Assembly (NCBI GenBank): GCA_001816455.1
Contig: MHCB01000039.1
Location: forward strand, 1-42,046
Source of the DNA: Candidatus Blackburnbacteria bacterium RIFCSPHIGHO2_12_FULL_44_25
Lineage (GTDB): Bacteria > Patescibacteriota > Microgenomatia > UBA8517 > UBA10165
Direction of reading: 5' to 3'
Length of the DNA stretch: 42,046 nucleotides
Of the stretch, positions 23,641-33,642 are shown piece after piece (position 1 is the first letter of the stretch; each line of letters opens with the position of its first letter). The notes beneath the pieces are model-generated. The model searched no databases and had not been told where the DNA came from. It saw nothing but the letters and a program-made list of their open reading frames with translations. Position numbers and translations under genes: made by a program.

Positions 23641-26050
23641 TCGAGTTGTGAAAAAAATTAAAGAAAAAAGACTCCAGTTGCCATTGGGCATTTTTACAAT
23701 TGTACTTATTGTAATTCTAGGGTTTTGGCAGACAACCAATATGTATTTTAGGCATGACGACTATACAATTCTTTATAAAATTCAAAATCCCGACGAAACT
23801 ACAGGTGCTCTTGGTAGCGGAATTTTGGGCCGGGACAGTCCTTATCGTTATGCAGCCATCCCCTGGGTTTTTTTATACCCCTTTATAGGCATTCAGTCAA
23901 CGGGTTATTATGTTGCTTTGTTGGTCCTTTATGCCGTTTCGGCTATACCAGTTTATTTGCTTGCCAAATCTTTGACAAAAAATAGGGCGACAGCGTTTAT
24001 ATCTACTTTAATATTTGTGTCCGGCTATGTTGGTTCGGACAAAATGTACCATCTCGCAACCGGTTTCCAAAGTATATTAGGAGTAATTTTTTTGGCCACC
24101 TCAGTGTTTTTTTATAACGAATTCATACAAAAGAAAAAGTCAGTTATGTATATCGTTTCGCTGGTCGCTTTTTTCCTCTCGATAGAAGTGGTCTTCATAC
24201 GATCACACGGAATTTTGTTTTTAATTTTGGGACTTGAATTGATATTCAATTTTAATCGTCTTAAGTCATTTATTAGAATGATTCCATTTATAAGTATATG
24301 GTGCTGGGTGTATTTGATAAATCCTCCTTCTTTACTAAACATTTATCCAGTAGAGGGCGAATACTCGGGCTATTTCTTAAACAAAGTATTCAATCTAGTA
24401 AACAATGACAAGAGCTTCGGGGAAAATATAATTGTTTTTAAGTCGCTCTTGAACACGCTTCAAAATGTGTTTATTCCAAACAAACTTACTTTTCCACTCC
24501 CCCTTTTCCTCATTAGTTTGTCATTATTATTTCTATGGAAGAAATCAAAGCTAATTTTGTACCTAATGTTGTTTATATTTTTCAATTACTTTGTTTACTT
24601 TCTCTACAACCCTGAGCAAATTCTTACAACCCATCGGTATTTAACAAACAGTTTTATTGGCGCATCTATTTTGATTGCAGTTATTTTAAAAGAAATACTT
24701 AACGACAATAGAAGGCAGATCGTAGTCTGTTTTGGAATCGTTGCGCTTGCAGTGTTCAATTTAAACCTTGACCAGTCCCGCTTTATTAAGAATCGAAGCA
24801 GTATCGCAAAAAATTTATATGCAGATTTGTCAACTGACCTTCCAAGATTAAACAAAAATTCAGCAGTATATATTGACGTAAAGGTAGACGGCAAAAGCAA
24901 ACCAGCTTTCGATGATGCAACAGCTACTGCATCAATGGGTGCTACAGCAATCCTAGCAGTTCGCTATAAACTCAAGGCAGATGAAGTGTATTTGCCTGCA
25001 ACTTTTGATGAACTTATAGGGCTTATTAAGGAAGATAAAGTAGGTAAAAACAGCACATACACGTTCTTCTACAGTATAGACACTGGTTTAGTTGACACAA
25101 CACAAGTCACAAAACAAGCCCTTTCTGGAGGCAAAAGCAATGTTAAAATTCAAGATCTCACCAATATTGGGCTCCCCTCGTCCTCTCCAAGCGTTCTGAT
25201 GTTTAATAGTAAAATTAGATTTATAGAAATAGAAAAAGAAGACAAGCCAAGCGAAGAACCATCAATCGAGAACCTTTCTCAATATCTATCTTATCTTCGG
25301 TCCCAAGATGAATACTACAATGAAGTTTCAGCTACAGCCTCCTCTGAACTTAGACTGTCAGAAGTAGATAATTTAATTGACAGAAACATAAAAACCTCAT
25401 GGAGAGGCTTATCATTCCCCTGGGAACACACGGGTAGCGCAAGTGTGATACTTGATCTAGGGAGACCAGTCAATGTTGGCGCAATTAAAATGCAGTTGGC
25501 AACAGCAGAGAGAATACCTACGAAATACCATTACGAATGCTCAAATAACGCTTCAAATTGGGACACCATACAGAACGTATCTCGAAAAGAAGCAAAAAGC
25601 TACCTTATGGTAATCGACAAACTTCCCCCTGCGAGTTGTAGATTTATAAAGTTTGTAATCGAGAACACCTATTCAAACTGGGACCCCCAAATTTCTGATA
25701 TGGAAGTTGTCCAGGACAAATTCAGAGAACTCGACCTCTTGTTGGCGAATAGAATCAGAGAAAATCCACGAGCCTATACAAAAACACATCAAGAAAGACT
25801 TCTTCTACTTGATCATCTTCAAGCTAACGGCATTGATGGGAAAATCTGTGTGTATACAGACAAAAATAAACAAACTCAGCCAGACTGCAAAAGCCACAAA
25901 TTTTACATGAGTGAAAGTAAGATAAATTCATTTAAGATTGAACCAGCCGGCACTCAATTGAGTAAAATAGAGTTTGAAATGCCTCCTCAAACTAAGATAG
26001 AGATTAGAAATACCACACTGGAATATCTATCGCTTGATGAACTGGATTAG
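23627..26050 (+). CDS. GT-C-like membrane glycosyltransferase with C-terminal discoidin domain (second copy)
   Basis: The 807-residue protein has the same order as 20376-22805: membrane part to ~400 with the first-loop acids D44-D45 (YFRHDDYTILY) and GSGILGRDSPYRY; connecting region with VYIDVKVDGKSKPAF and YTFFYSIDTGLVDTTQVT; discoidin-like domain ~564-700 (TASSEL, NIKTSWRG, VILDLG, KYHYECSNN, SDMEV); then the two-cysteine end module (ICVYTDK, DCKSHKF). Here the first loop keeps the full DD pair of active GT-C enzymes, whereas the other copy has only one Asp. It overlaps the upstream GT2 and was evidently produced by duplication followed by strong divergence. Confidence 0.78.
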   Translation: MKVFNRVVKKIKEKRLQLPLGIFTIVLIVILGFWQTTNMYFRHDDYTILYKIQNPDETTGALGSGILGRDSPYRYAAIPWVFLYPFIGIQSTGYYVALLVLYAVSAIPVYLLAKSLTKNRATAFISTLIFVSGYVGSDKMYHLATGFQSILGVIFLATSVFFYNEFIQKKKSVMYIVSLVAFFLSIEVVFIRSHGILFLILGLELIFNFNRLKSFIRMIPFISIWCWVYLINPPSLLNIYPVEGEYSGYFLNKVFNLVNNDKSFGENIIVFKSLLNTLQNVFIPNKLTFPLPLFLISLSLLFLWKKSKLILYLMLFIFFNYFVYFLYNPEQILTTHRYLTNSFIGASILIAVILKEILNDNRRQIVVCFGIVALAVFNLNLDQSRFIKNRSSIAKNLYADLSTDLPRLNKNSAVYIDVKVDGKSKPAFDDATATASMGATAILAVRYKLKADEVYLPATFDELIGLIKEDKVGKNSTYTFFYSIDTGLVDTTQVTKQALSGGKSNVKIQDLTNIGLPSSSPSVLMFNSKIRFIEIEKEDKPSEEPSIENLSQYLSYLRSQDEYYNEVSATASSELRLSEVDNLIDRNIKTSWRGLSFPWEHTGSASVILDLGRPVNVGAIKMQLATAERIPTKYHYECSNNASNWDTIQNVSRKEAKSYLMVIDKLPPASCRFIKFVIENTYSNWDPQISDMEVVQDKFRELDLLLANRIRENPRAYTKTHQERLLLLDHLQANGIDGKICVYTDKNKQTQPDCKSHKFYMSESKINSFKIEPAGTQLSKIEFEMPPQTKIEIRNTTLEYLSLDELD

Positions 26051-26059
26051 TTTAGTACA

Positions 26060-26074
26060 TCGGCTGCAAGCCGA
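26060..26074. other. Small GC-rich hairpin after the discoidin GT-C gene
   Basis: TCGGCT and AGCCGA pair around GCA ten bases after the stop codon. No T-run follows, so termination is possible but weak. It abuts the AATTCCCC box discussed for the downstream promoter. Confidence 0.35.
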
Positions 26075-26091
26075 ATTCCCCAAGTCTTCAT

Positions 26092-26120
26092 TTGACAGAT
26101 AACCAACATACAGTTATTCT
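26092..26120 (+). promoter_or_regulatory. Promoter upstream of the third GT-C-like gene
   Basis: A perfect TTGACA (26092-26097), a 17-base spacer and TATTCT (26115-26120) give a sigma70 promoter with a start near 26127 and a leader of about 30 bases. AATTCCCCAAGTCTT lies just upstream (26074-26088) and nearly the same string is found at 18397, also before a TTGATA. Confidence 0.55.
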
Positions 26121-26157
26121 AGTTAGATCGATAATTACCCAATAAAGGTCAACACTA

Positions 26158-27741
26158 ATGCTAAAACGAATATTTAACAATACCCCATTAAACCTCACAA
26201 TTGTTTTGGCTGCAGCAATTCTTACTTTTCTTCCAACACTTAAAATGTACTTTTACATGGACGAGTGGGGGAATCTATATGAATGGACACATGGTTATCA
26301 ATATAGATATTCGGTTTTTCCAGGAGAGATTTTTCATTTCCTCTTTGAAACTTTTGGCCTTAATGCAACAGGATATTACGCAACGGGTCTTGTAGGATAT
26401 GCGCTTTCTGTTGTTATTTTTTATCTCCTTGTCAGCCGTACTTTAAAAAGTAAATTGCTTGGGCTTATTGCAGGCTTGGTTTATGCAACATGTCCTATCG
26501 GGATAAATACTGTACAAATGGTGTGGACATATGTAGCCGAAGGTGGCTATCCCCTTACAGTCGCACTTCTAATTCTACTTTATTTAGTTGTTGGGTATTT
26601 TCAGGAAAAAAAGATCTACTATTTTATTTTAGCCGCCGTATGTTTTTTGCTTTTTTTGGAACTAGAACCAAGACGCGTTTTCCTGTTTCTCCCGCTCCTA
26701 TTTCTCTTTGACTACTTTTACAACTTCAAAAACATCATTCCGAATATCGGATTCTTTTTGAGGCAAGCAACCTTTCTTCTTATTTTTATTGCTTATTACA
26801 GATACAATGTTACGTTATCAAATATAATTCTCCATAGTGGTGTTGTGTTTTTGTCTGGTCCATCGACTTTTGATTGGCAGACTAAGGCAAACTTCAGTAA
26901 GGTGGCGCTCACAAGCGCAGAGCCCCTGATAAGCTTAACTAACATACTTCTTGCAGGACCATGGATATTGCTTAGCGAACGCCTTAAAGGACATGTTGAT
27001 CTCGTCGACATAAAACAAGTGTATCAAGTAGTAATTGCAACACTTTCTCTCGCAGGTTTGATAGTCGTTCTGGCTCTGAAAACTAAAAAACAGTGGGGAT
27101 TATTACTATTGTTCTCCTTAGGATGGATATACGCAAACATCTTAGGTTTTTACATCTTCAGCTCACCCGGGGTGAATGATGCTCCACATAGGTATTTGTC
27201 TCTTGCGGCCCCAGGCTATGCTCTCTTTGTCACGCTTTCCATCGCCTCTTTATATACATTTTTTGTAAGGAGGAACAAAAAAGCCAAACCAATGCTTAAA
27301 AGGATGTTCGCTGGATTATTGTTGGGCATCATAGCCATTAACTTTTTGTCAGTAAAAATCAATTTCGACAAATTTAATGATTTTCATGGCAAACCAGCTC
27401 GAGCTTTTTATAAATCATTGAAAGAATACTACCCCACGTTGCCCCCAGACTCTATTCTTTATTTCCAGACTCCGCCAAGTCCTGCTGTTAAATATAAACT
27501 AAGCAGGATTTATGGGGGAAGTAACTATGGCGTGCCAGCAACGATTGCGGTTTTTTACCCGGAGCGCAAAAAAGAAGAACTTGTTTGGGCAACTGACCTT
27601 GTAAAAGTTGAGGAATTTATCAAAAGCGACAAGACTCGCATAGACCGCGTATTCGCATTCTACTACGATGATAATGGACTATGGGACAAGACCGAAGAAG
27701 TAAGAAAAAAACTAGCAGCTGATTTGGGAACTAAGTTGTAA
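26158..27741 (+). CDS. GT-C-like membrane glycosyltransferase without discoidin domain
   Basis: The 527-residue protein has about eleven hydrophobic segments and the first-loop acid pair FYMDEWGNLYEW (D35, E36). Its connecting region after ~420 (SILYFQTPPSP, then FAFYYDDNGLWDKTEEV) matches the corresponding part of the two discoidin-bearing proteins upstream, and the protein stops where their discoidin domain begins. It is therefore the short member of this paralogous set, possibly with a different acceptor. It has its own promoter. Its 3' end overlaps the convergent epimerase gene by 11 bases. Confidence 0.72.
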   Translation: MLKRIFNNTPLNLTIVLAAAILTFLPTLKMYFYMDEWGNLYEWTHGYQYRYSVFPGEIFHFLFETFGLNATGYYATGLVGYALSVVIFYLLVSRTLKSKLLGLIAGLVYATCPIGINTVQMVWTYVAEGGYPLTVALLILLYLVVGYFQEKKIYYFILAAVCFLLFLELEPRRVFLFLPLLFLFDYFYNFKNIIPNIGFFLRQATFLLIFIAYYRYNVTLSNIILHSGVVFLSGPSTFDWQTKANFSKVALTSAEPLISLTNILLAGPWILLSERLKGHVDLVDIKQVYQVVIATLSLAGLIVVLALKTKKQWGLLLLFSLGWIYANILGFYIFSSPGVNDAPHRYLSLAAPGYALFVTLSIASLYTFFVRRNKKAKPMLKRMFAGLLLGIIAINFLSVKINFDKFNDFHGKPARAFYKSLKEYYPTLPPDSILYFQTPPSPAVKYKLSRIYGGSNYGVPATIAVFYPERKKEELVWATDLVKVEEFIKSDKTRIDRVFAFYYDDNGLWDKTEEVRKKLAADLGTKL

Positions 27742-28855
27742 TACCCCGCTTTCTTAGTTCATCTACCGCAAAACTGAATTTGTCTTCCGCGTTTTCCTCC
27801 TTGCTCCATTCAACCAGGTTTTTTATGCCTTCTTTTAGCTTTATATCGGGACTCCATCCTAAAAGTTTCTTTGCTTTTTTAATATCTGCAAAACAATGTC
27901 TTACATCTCCACTTCTAAATTGTTCAGTAATATCTGGGATTATCTTAACTTTCAATATTTCAGCCAACATTAAAGCAACGTCACCAATTGCAACGCCCTT
28001 GCCTCCACCTAAATTAAAGACTTGGTGATAAGATTTTGGATTGCCCAAAGCCAAAACGTTAGCTCTGGCGATATCATAAACAGAAACAAAGTCTCTGGTT
28101 TGTTCACCGTCTTCATAAATAACCGGGGATTGGTTATTTTTCAATCGACTTAAGAAAATAGCTGCGACTCCAGTATAAGGATTGGAAAGTGATTGCCGTG
28201 GACCATAAACGTTGAAGTACCTGAAGGCAGTAGCGGGAATATTGTATGCTCTCCCAAAAATTAACATCATTTCTTCCTGGGTTTGTTTCGTCAGTGCGTA
28301 TATCGAATTACTTGCGAACTTTTCTGTTTCTGGAGTTGGCACAGGGGCAAGATATCTGTTACAAGACTGGCAGTGAAGTTCCCAATCCTTCTTTTTCATT
28401 TGAGTGCTGCCTCGAAGAGGCGGGCGAACTAGTCCGCACTTTTGGCACTCATACAAACCTTCTCCATAGGCACTCATTGAAGAGGCAACTATAAGATGCT
28501 TAACGTTATGCTTATTATTTGCTAAAAAATCTAGTAATTTAGCAGTACCTTGAACATTCGTATTAAAATAATGATCAATCTGATACATACTTTGTCCAAC
28601 ACCAACAGCCGAGGCTTCATGGTATATGGCGTCAACATTTTTTATTGCTTTTCTCAGATCAGCAGTATTAGTGACGTCTCCAAGAATGAATTTTACAGAC
28701 TTATTTAAATACTTGGGCTTCATGCCTTTGTGAACCTGATCAACCAGATTATCAAGAACCACAACCTGATACCGTTTTCTGACAAGCTCGTCAACGATAA
28801 ATGATCCTATGAATCCCGCACCGCCAGTAACTAAGACCCTTTTTATTTTTTTCAA
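27731..28855 (-). CDS. NAD-dependent nucleotide-sugar epimerase with zinc-ribbon insert (dTDP-L-rhamnose 4-epimerase-like)
   Basis: The 374-residue extended SDR has the NAD-binding TGGAGFIGS (10-18), the catalytic S125-S126 region (VASSMSAYGEG) and Y186xxxK190 (YALTK), then YFNVYGPRQSLSNPYTG and RDFVSVYDIA. Between Ser and Tyr it carries an insert with two CxxC pairs (C137/C140 and C162/C165), a zinc ribbon known from dTDP-L-rhamnose 4-epimerase-like members. It should epimerise or reshape a nucleotide sugar in the cytoplasm; the exact sugar is inferred. It is preceded on the same strand by a GT4, whose stop overlaps its ATG by four bases, so the two form an operon. Confidence 0.85.
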   Translation of the reverse strand: MKKIKRVLVTGGAGFIGSFIVDELVRKRYQVVVLDNLVDQVHKGMKPKYLNKSVKFILGDVTNTADLRKAIKNVDAIYHEASAVGVGQSMYQIDHYFNTNVQGTAKLLDFLANNKHNVKHLIVASSMSAYGEGLYECQKCGLVRPPLRGSTQMKKKDWELHCQSCNRYLAPVPTPETEKFASNSIYALTKQTQEEMMLIFGRAYNIPATAFRYFNVYGPRQSLSNPYTGVAAIFLSRLKNNQSPVIYEDGEQTRDFVSVYDIARANVLALGNPKSYHQVFNLGGGKGVAIGDVALMLAEILKVKIIPDITEQFRSGDVRHCFADIKKAKKLLGWSPDIKLKEGIKNLVEWSKEENAEDKFSFAVDELRKRGITT

Positions 28856-30075
28856 ATTTTGTACCCCATCTTTCTCAAAGCATTCTTATATGTGTTTTCC
28901 CAAGTATTGTTTCTTGCACGTTTAATGGCATTTATTCTCATTTTTTTGTAAAGGACCTTGTTTTTCAAAAGTTTTGTGATCGCAATAGCTTGTGAAGTAG
29001 GTGTGTCGTCGGCTATTATTCCTGCTCCATCTCGTTCAATCTCTTTTCCCAACGGGGGGACCTGAGTAGTAATAACGGGCAATCCTGCCGCCAGATAAAG
29101 CCTGGTTTTTGTGGCATCTGCCCACCATCGTGGCGATCCGGGGGTCGCAAGATATGGAGCAAGACCCAGCATATATTTTGCTGTTTCTTGGGACAACTTA
29201 ACCTGATCCGACACAAAACCATGGAATACGACTTTCTCACCAAGCTTAAGTTTCCCGGTCAACCTCTTTAATCTCGTCATGTCGGGTTCGCCGCTACCAT
29301 AAACATGAAGAGTCGCACCGGGGACAGATTTCAAAACTATTTTTAATGCCTTTATTGCCAAGTCCGGCCCGTTTATCCATCCCAAAGTACCAACAAACAC
29401 CAAACTATTTGGAACCACCCTAGAATAAGGCAAATAGCTTATCTGTTTTGGAAATAACGCGTTTGGCACATGTATAAGTGGCGCAGCTTTTTGGGGATCA
29501 AGCCCTACCTTGATTCTTGCCGGCATCATGGCAAGCGATACGTCCCAAACAAAGTCGGAATGTTTTGCGGCAAATCTATCTAAGAATAAATATAAATCAT
29601 TAACCCACTTCGGTTTATATCTATCTGGAGAATAATCCGAAACATAATAAACAACAGTTTTAACAAGACCCAGCTTCCTTAAAAGTATACCAGCTATGGC
29701 ATTTACTGCCTCAAGTCCAATGAATAAGTCGTATCTTCTATTTCCAAAAAAAACAAATTCTACTACGGATAAAAAATCTCGAATTTTAAAAATAGGGGAA
29801 GTACTTTGATCATGCACAAGTTTCAGAAGTGGGTACAAAAGAAACGAGCTTAAAAAGAACCTTGAACACCCAACCCGTCTTGCTCCCTTGTACGCCTCAA
29901 GATATGGAATAACAGAATCACCTCCGGGATGGGGTTGTTCGATGAGGGTAAACCTTTTTGACCTTTTGGTAAAAAAATAGGTCATGGGCTCTATCATTCC
30001 ATTCGTAGCAGTCCTTTGGCCGTGGCTTCTGACCGCGAATGTTGCAAATACGATTGAATTTAACTTCCTAGTCAT
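28852..30075 (-). CDS. Glycosyltransferase family 4 (group 1)
   Basis: The 407-residue GT-B enzyme has the family's C-terminal domain: LVFVGTLGWINGPDLAIKAL, LHVYGSGEPDMTRL, VVFHGF, LGLAPY and the TKTRLYLAAGLPVITT donor loop, where the usual E is less clear. The N-terminal domain includes NAIAGILLRKLGLVKTVVYY, which parallels the GT4 at 3564-4727. It should extend a lipid-linked glycan in the cytoplasm. GGAG five bases before the ATG at 30075 is a good ribosome-binding site, unusual in this window, and a TATACT sits upstream. It is coupled to the epimerase that follows it. Confidence 0.85.
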   Translation of the reverse strand: MTRKLNSIVFATFAVRSHGQRTATNGMIEPMTYFFTKRSKRFTLIEQPHPGGDSVIPYLEAYKGARRVGCSRFFLSSFLLYPLLKLVHDQSTSPIFKIRDFLSVVEFVFFGNRRYDLFIGLEAVNAIAGILLRKLGLVKTVVYYVSDYSPDRYKPKWVNDLYLFLDRFAAKHSDFVWDVSLAMMPARIKVGLDPQKAAPLIHVPNALFPKQISYLPYSRVVPNSLVFVGTLGWINGPDLAIKALKIVLKSVPGATLHVYGSGEPDMTRLKRLTGKLKLGEKVVFHGFVSDQVKLSQETAKYMLGLAPYLATPGSPRWWADATKTRLYLAAGLPVITTQVPPLGKEIERDGAGIIADDTPTSQAIAITKLLKNKVLYKKMRINAIKRARNNTWENTYKNALRKMGYKI

Positions 30076-30128
30076 TTAAACTCCAATTAGTATATAAAAC
30101 ACAGAGAAGAGTATACGACTAAGCGCTG

Positions 30129-33100
30129 ATGCTATTCAAGATAAAAAAGATAATTTTTAAAGACAAGTTCCTCTTGGCTGTTTTTGTCTATGCCTTTTTT
30201 GCATTATTAGGGATACTTGCCCTCTCGTATTATTGGCTACCCCCGGGTTTTGCGATCGTCGGACACGACTCAGGGTTGCCGCTAGATGCTAAAACTTTTT
30301 TGCAAACCAGACTTTATGCTTGGGATGATCGTATAGACTTTGGACTAGACAACTCGGTTAATTTTGGAAGCTTAACAATTCACTTTTTTGACTGGATGAC
30401 TTCGCTTATTGGAGGAGTCCCATATGCAGGAAATTTCACAAGTCCCTTTTTTTGGCTAGGCGTGGTTTTTGTATCGGCACTTTACTTTTCATATCAGTTT
30501 AAAAACATTTTCGGTAAACCCTTTGTTTTCTTGCTTCCTGTCTTTTTAACATTTAACTTTTACATCTTCCAATCAGTATTTATGTTGGAAAGGGGAAAGT
30601 TTGGTGTTTTTTCAGCAATGCTAATTGCATTGGGCACATATTTTCGAAGCAAGGAAGGAAAAATTGGACTTATCAAAGCTTCAATTTTATCTGCCATAAC
30701 TTTTTCTATATTTAATGGTGGTGGCCTATTTGCAATTACGCTATTTGGGGGTGTTGTAATAGTATTTGGAGCACTCATTTTTCTCGAATTACTGAAGGGT
30801 TTGATAGAGCTGAACTTTAAGGATTTCAGGAAAGTACTAGGATTTATTGTTCTTACTGCTATTTTGTTTTTCTTCATCAACGCGTATGCGTACCTCCCCT
30901 ACCTGACCCATTTTCTGTCAGATACTCCGGCTGAACTCACCCAAGAATCCCTATACAAGGGCAACTTGGAATGGCTCCGCTATGTAAGCAGGCCAACCTC
31001 ATTTTTGAATCTTTTCAGACTCTTGGGCGTTCCAGAATGGTATGGATCATATTCTGACTTCGATAAGGCAAATGACACTCATCCATATGCACCGCTCTAT
31101 TTAAACAATCCACTACTTTCTGCCATAAGCTTTATTTTCCCCATATTAGCCTTTCTCAGTTTCATTATTGCCAAGAAAGGAACACAGAAAAAAACAATTT
31201 CTTATTTTGGAGTGATTGCGCTTTTTGGACTTGTCTTTGCCGCAGGTTCCCATGAACCACTGGGATTTGTTTATGAACTCTTCATGAGATATATCCCCGG
31301 CTTTGTTCTCTTTCGTTCGGGTTTCTATAAGTTTGATATTTTTTATATCTTTGGGATGGCGGTTTTAATAGCTTTCACGATAAGCTACTTAATAGAAAAA
31401 AGCGCAAGTTTTTTGCGTTTTAAACTTGGAAAAGTTTTAATTTTTCTATCAACACTCGTATTTATAGGTCTTTGGGCTTCCTATCATTGGGTATTGTTTG
31501 ACCCATCAAAAATTTTTGCCTGGAAAGCAGATCAGTCAACAAAGGTTAAACCCCCGCAGTATATTTTTGATTTTGCCTATTGGACGCAAAAAACCGATTT
31601 GCAAGGGAAGCGAATTCTTCTCCTGCCTCCGCTAAACAAAGACTGGCAAAATGATGCATATAACTGGGGATACTGGAGTCTCTCACCCCTACAATACGCC
31701 CTGAGCACCGCAAACGTGTTGTCAAACTGGCACGCACTCAACTCAAATGAACAAAAGCATCTTGAGCGTCTTTATGAAGAGTTAAGGGAAAGCGATGAAG
31801 AAAGTTTTATAAAGCAGGTTGAAAAACTCAACGTCGGGTATCTTTTGGTAAGACACGACGCCCTCACAAATTCCAGCTGGTCAGCAGCAGACAAAAACGA
31901 CAGCTACCAGGAGGCAATAAGCACTTTAAAAAGAATACAAATGGTCAAACAGTTTGGTGAGTGGGATCTTTATGAAATATCAAAAAGTAAAAGCTCAAAA
32001 GTTTTTACCATCTCCACAATAAACAACGCACCAGATAAGTATGTCTCCTTAGCAAACGAATTCTTTCCCGAAGGAAATATTGTGGGAACGTCAGTCTCAA
32101 AGCTTTATAAAGAATTAGAAGACTTAAGCATTGGGGAAATGGAGGTTTTTGATTGCATATCCTGCCCACTTGAAAAGAAAGCTAATATCCAGGACTTTCC
32201 AGATGTAAACGTACTACCAAGCTCAATCTTTTACAAGCTAAAAGAGAGGCAAGAAACAGCCCTGCTTTTAAGTCCCAAGAATAGTACAAGCAGAATCGGC
32301 GACTATCTAGGATTAATCTTAAGAAGGTCCTCAGAGCAACAAAAGATGATCGACTTATTGGTAGATGAAAGGTTCTTGATAAAAAATGCTGCCGTTATCA
32401 GGTCATACTTGGATAGATTGTATTCTGAATTCGAAGCTATACCATCAAGTTCTCAGGACTTTGAGATGACAAGTCAGGTTTCAGATTACTTGGGAACGTC
32501 ACAGCGGGTGTTTGCGAGATATGCCGCTACGAATGAATTTAAAAGGAGTGGTCGAGAGAATATAGACGAAAACCTGGGCGTCATCTGGGGTTTTAACAAG
32601 ATCATGAATTTCTTTGCTCCACTGTTGGAACACCCAGAAGTATGGTCTAACCGTAAAGTTTACCGCGTCAATATACCTCAGAGGACGGAGTACAACCTAT
32701 ATTTTCCTACGGCCTCGTTTCCACTCAAGAAAGACGGAAGTCTCCTTATGCCCAAATCGATTGAGATTAAAAGAAACAACGAGACACGTGTTTTGGAAGT
32801 GGAAAAACACAAAAATGGCTGGCTTAAAGCACATATACCGAACGACTTTGATGGACCAGGAGAACTTGTTATCAACTTTGAAGAACTACCAAACATTCTT
32901 ACAATCGAGGGTTCTGGTCTGGAACAGTTCTCACACGGAAAATCCGCTTGTCACAGAGGTGAAATAAGCAATTTTGACAGAGCACGAGCATACGAGGTTA
33001 GGGTTTGGAAATCAGACAAGTCCAGTATCGCGAATGTCATTTTTAGTGATAGAAGCTTTCAGTACTCAGAAAAGCACGGATTTTTATCAGGAGAGGACAA

Positions 33101-33635
33101 TTTTGAAATACCAGCAAGCTCTGAGGGGGACTTTTCGAGGTATGTGTTTTTTCCATCCGCATCTGCCAATATTATTTCTCTATATGTTTGTAGCAATAGC
33201 AGGGAGCTCCCCAAAATAGACAAAATTGAAGTACGAGAGTATTTCGCCCCACCCGTTATTGGAGTGGGTGGCGGCAATAAAAAAGACGAAGAGGAAAAAT
33301 TACAAAACTTCACACGCCTCAACCCAACCAGATATGATATAAACATTCAGGAACTGTCAAGTAGCGAGATTTTGGTTTTTAATGAGAGATTTAATCCTTC
33401 CTGGAAGTTATTTGCAGTAAAATCTGATGGGACAAACCAGTTGGTTAGTAAACACTTTTCAGTGGACGGTTATAGTAACGGCTGGCTGGTTACAAAAAAT
33501 GACGGAACAAAATTTAAGCTAGAGTATGCACCACAAAGCGTTTTTTACAAGGCTAGCATTTTTTCTATAACAACAATTTTAACTGCATTGGTTTGGCTTG
33601 TTGGTTCTAGGACCAGAAAGAAAACATCTAGTTAG
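30129..33635 (+). CDS. Very large GT-C/arabinofuranosyltransferase-like membrane protein
   Basis: The 1168-residue protein has about a dozen membrane segments in residues ~15-460, a long extracytoplasmic beta-rich part (~460-1130) and a final membrane helix (SVFYKASIFSITTILTAL). The first outer loop has GHDSGLPLD (D47), a GT-C-like catalytic position, and a GFVLFRSGFYKFDIFYIFG segment resembles the FR-S/T motif of YfhO-like proteins. This order resembles mycobacterial AftD-type and YfhO-type proteins, which act on cell-envelope polymers, but similarity is at the level of topology and short motifs. Companions with the same order are at 36656-39307 and, shorter, 33989-35953. No Shine-Dalgarno site is seen. 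Confidence 0.65.
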   Translation: MLFKIKKIIFKDKFLLAVFVYAFFALLGILALSYYWLPPGFAIVGHDSGLPLDAKTFLQTRLYAWDDRIDFGLDNSVNFGSLTIHFFDWMTSLIGGVPYAGNFTSPFFWLGVVFVSALYFSYQFKNIFGKPFVFLLPVFLTFNFYIFQSVFMLERGKFGVFSAMLIALGTYFRSKEGKIGLIKASILSAITFSIFNGGGLFAITLFGGVVIVFGALIFLELLKGLIELNFKDFRKVLGFIVLTAILFFFINAYAYLPYLTHFLSDTPAELTQESLYKGNLEWLRYVSRPTSFLNLFRLLGVPEWYGSYSDFDKANDTHPYAPLYLNNPLLSAISFIFPILAFLSFIIAKKGTQKKTISYFGVIALFGLVFAAGSHEPLGFVYELFMRYIPGFVLFRSGFYKFDIFYIFGMAVLIAFTISYLIEKSASFLRFKLGKVLIFLSTLVFIGLWASYHWVLFDPSKIFAWKADQSTKVKPPQYIFDFAYWTQKTDLQGKRILLLPPLNKDWQNDAYNWGYWSLSPLQYALSTANVLSNWHALNSNEQKHLERLYEELRESDEESFIKQVEKLNVGYLLVRHDALTNSSWSAADKNDSYQEAISTLKRIQMVKQFGEWDLYEISKSKSSKVFTISTINNAPDKYVSLANEFFPEGNIVGTSVSKLYKELEDLSIGEMEVFDCISCPLEKKANIQDFPDVNVLPSSIFYKLKERQETALLLSPKNSTSRIGDYLGLILRRSSEQQKMIDLLVDERFLIKNAAVIRSYLDRLYSEFEAIPSSSQDFEMTSQVSDYLGTSQRVFARYAATNEFKRSGRENIDENLGVIWGFNKIMNFFAPLLEHPEVWSNRKVYRVNIPQRTEYNLYFPTASFPLKKDGSLLMPKSIEIKRNNETRVLEVEKHKNGWLKAHIPNDFDGPGELVINFEELPNILTIEGSGLEQFSHGKSACHRGEISNFDRARAYEVRVWKSDKSSIANVIFSDRSFQYSEKHGFLSGEDNFEIPASSEGDFSRYVFFPSASANIISLYVCSNSRELPKIDKIEVREYFAPPVIGVGGGNKKDEEEKLQNFTRLNPTRYDINIQELSSSEILVFNERFNPSWKLFAVKSDGTNQLVSKHFSVDGYSNGWLVTKNDGTKFKLEYAPQSVFYKASIFSITTILTALVWLVGSRTRKKTSS

Positions 33636-33642
33636 ATAAAAA

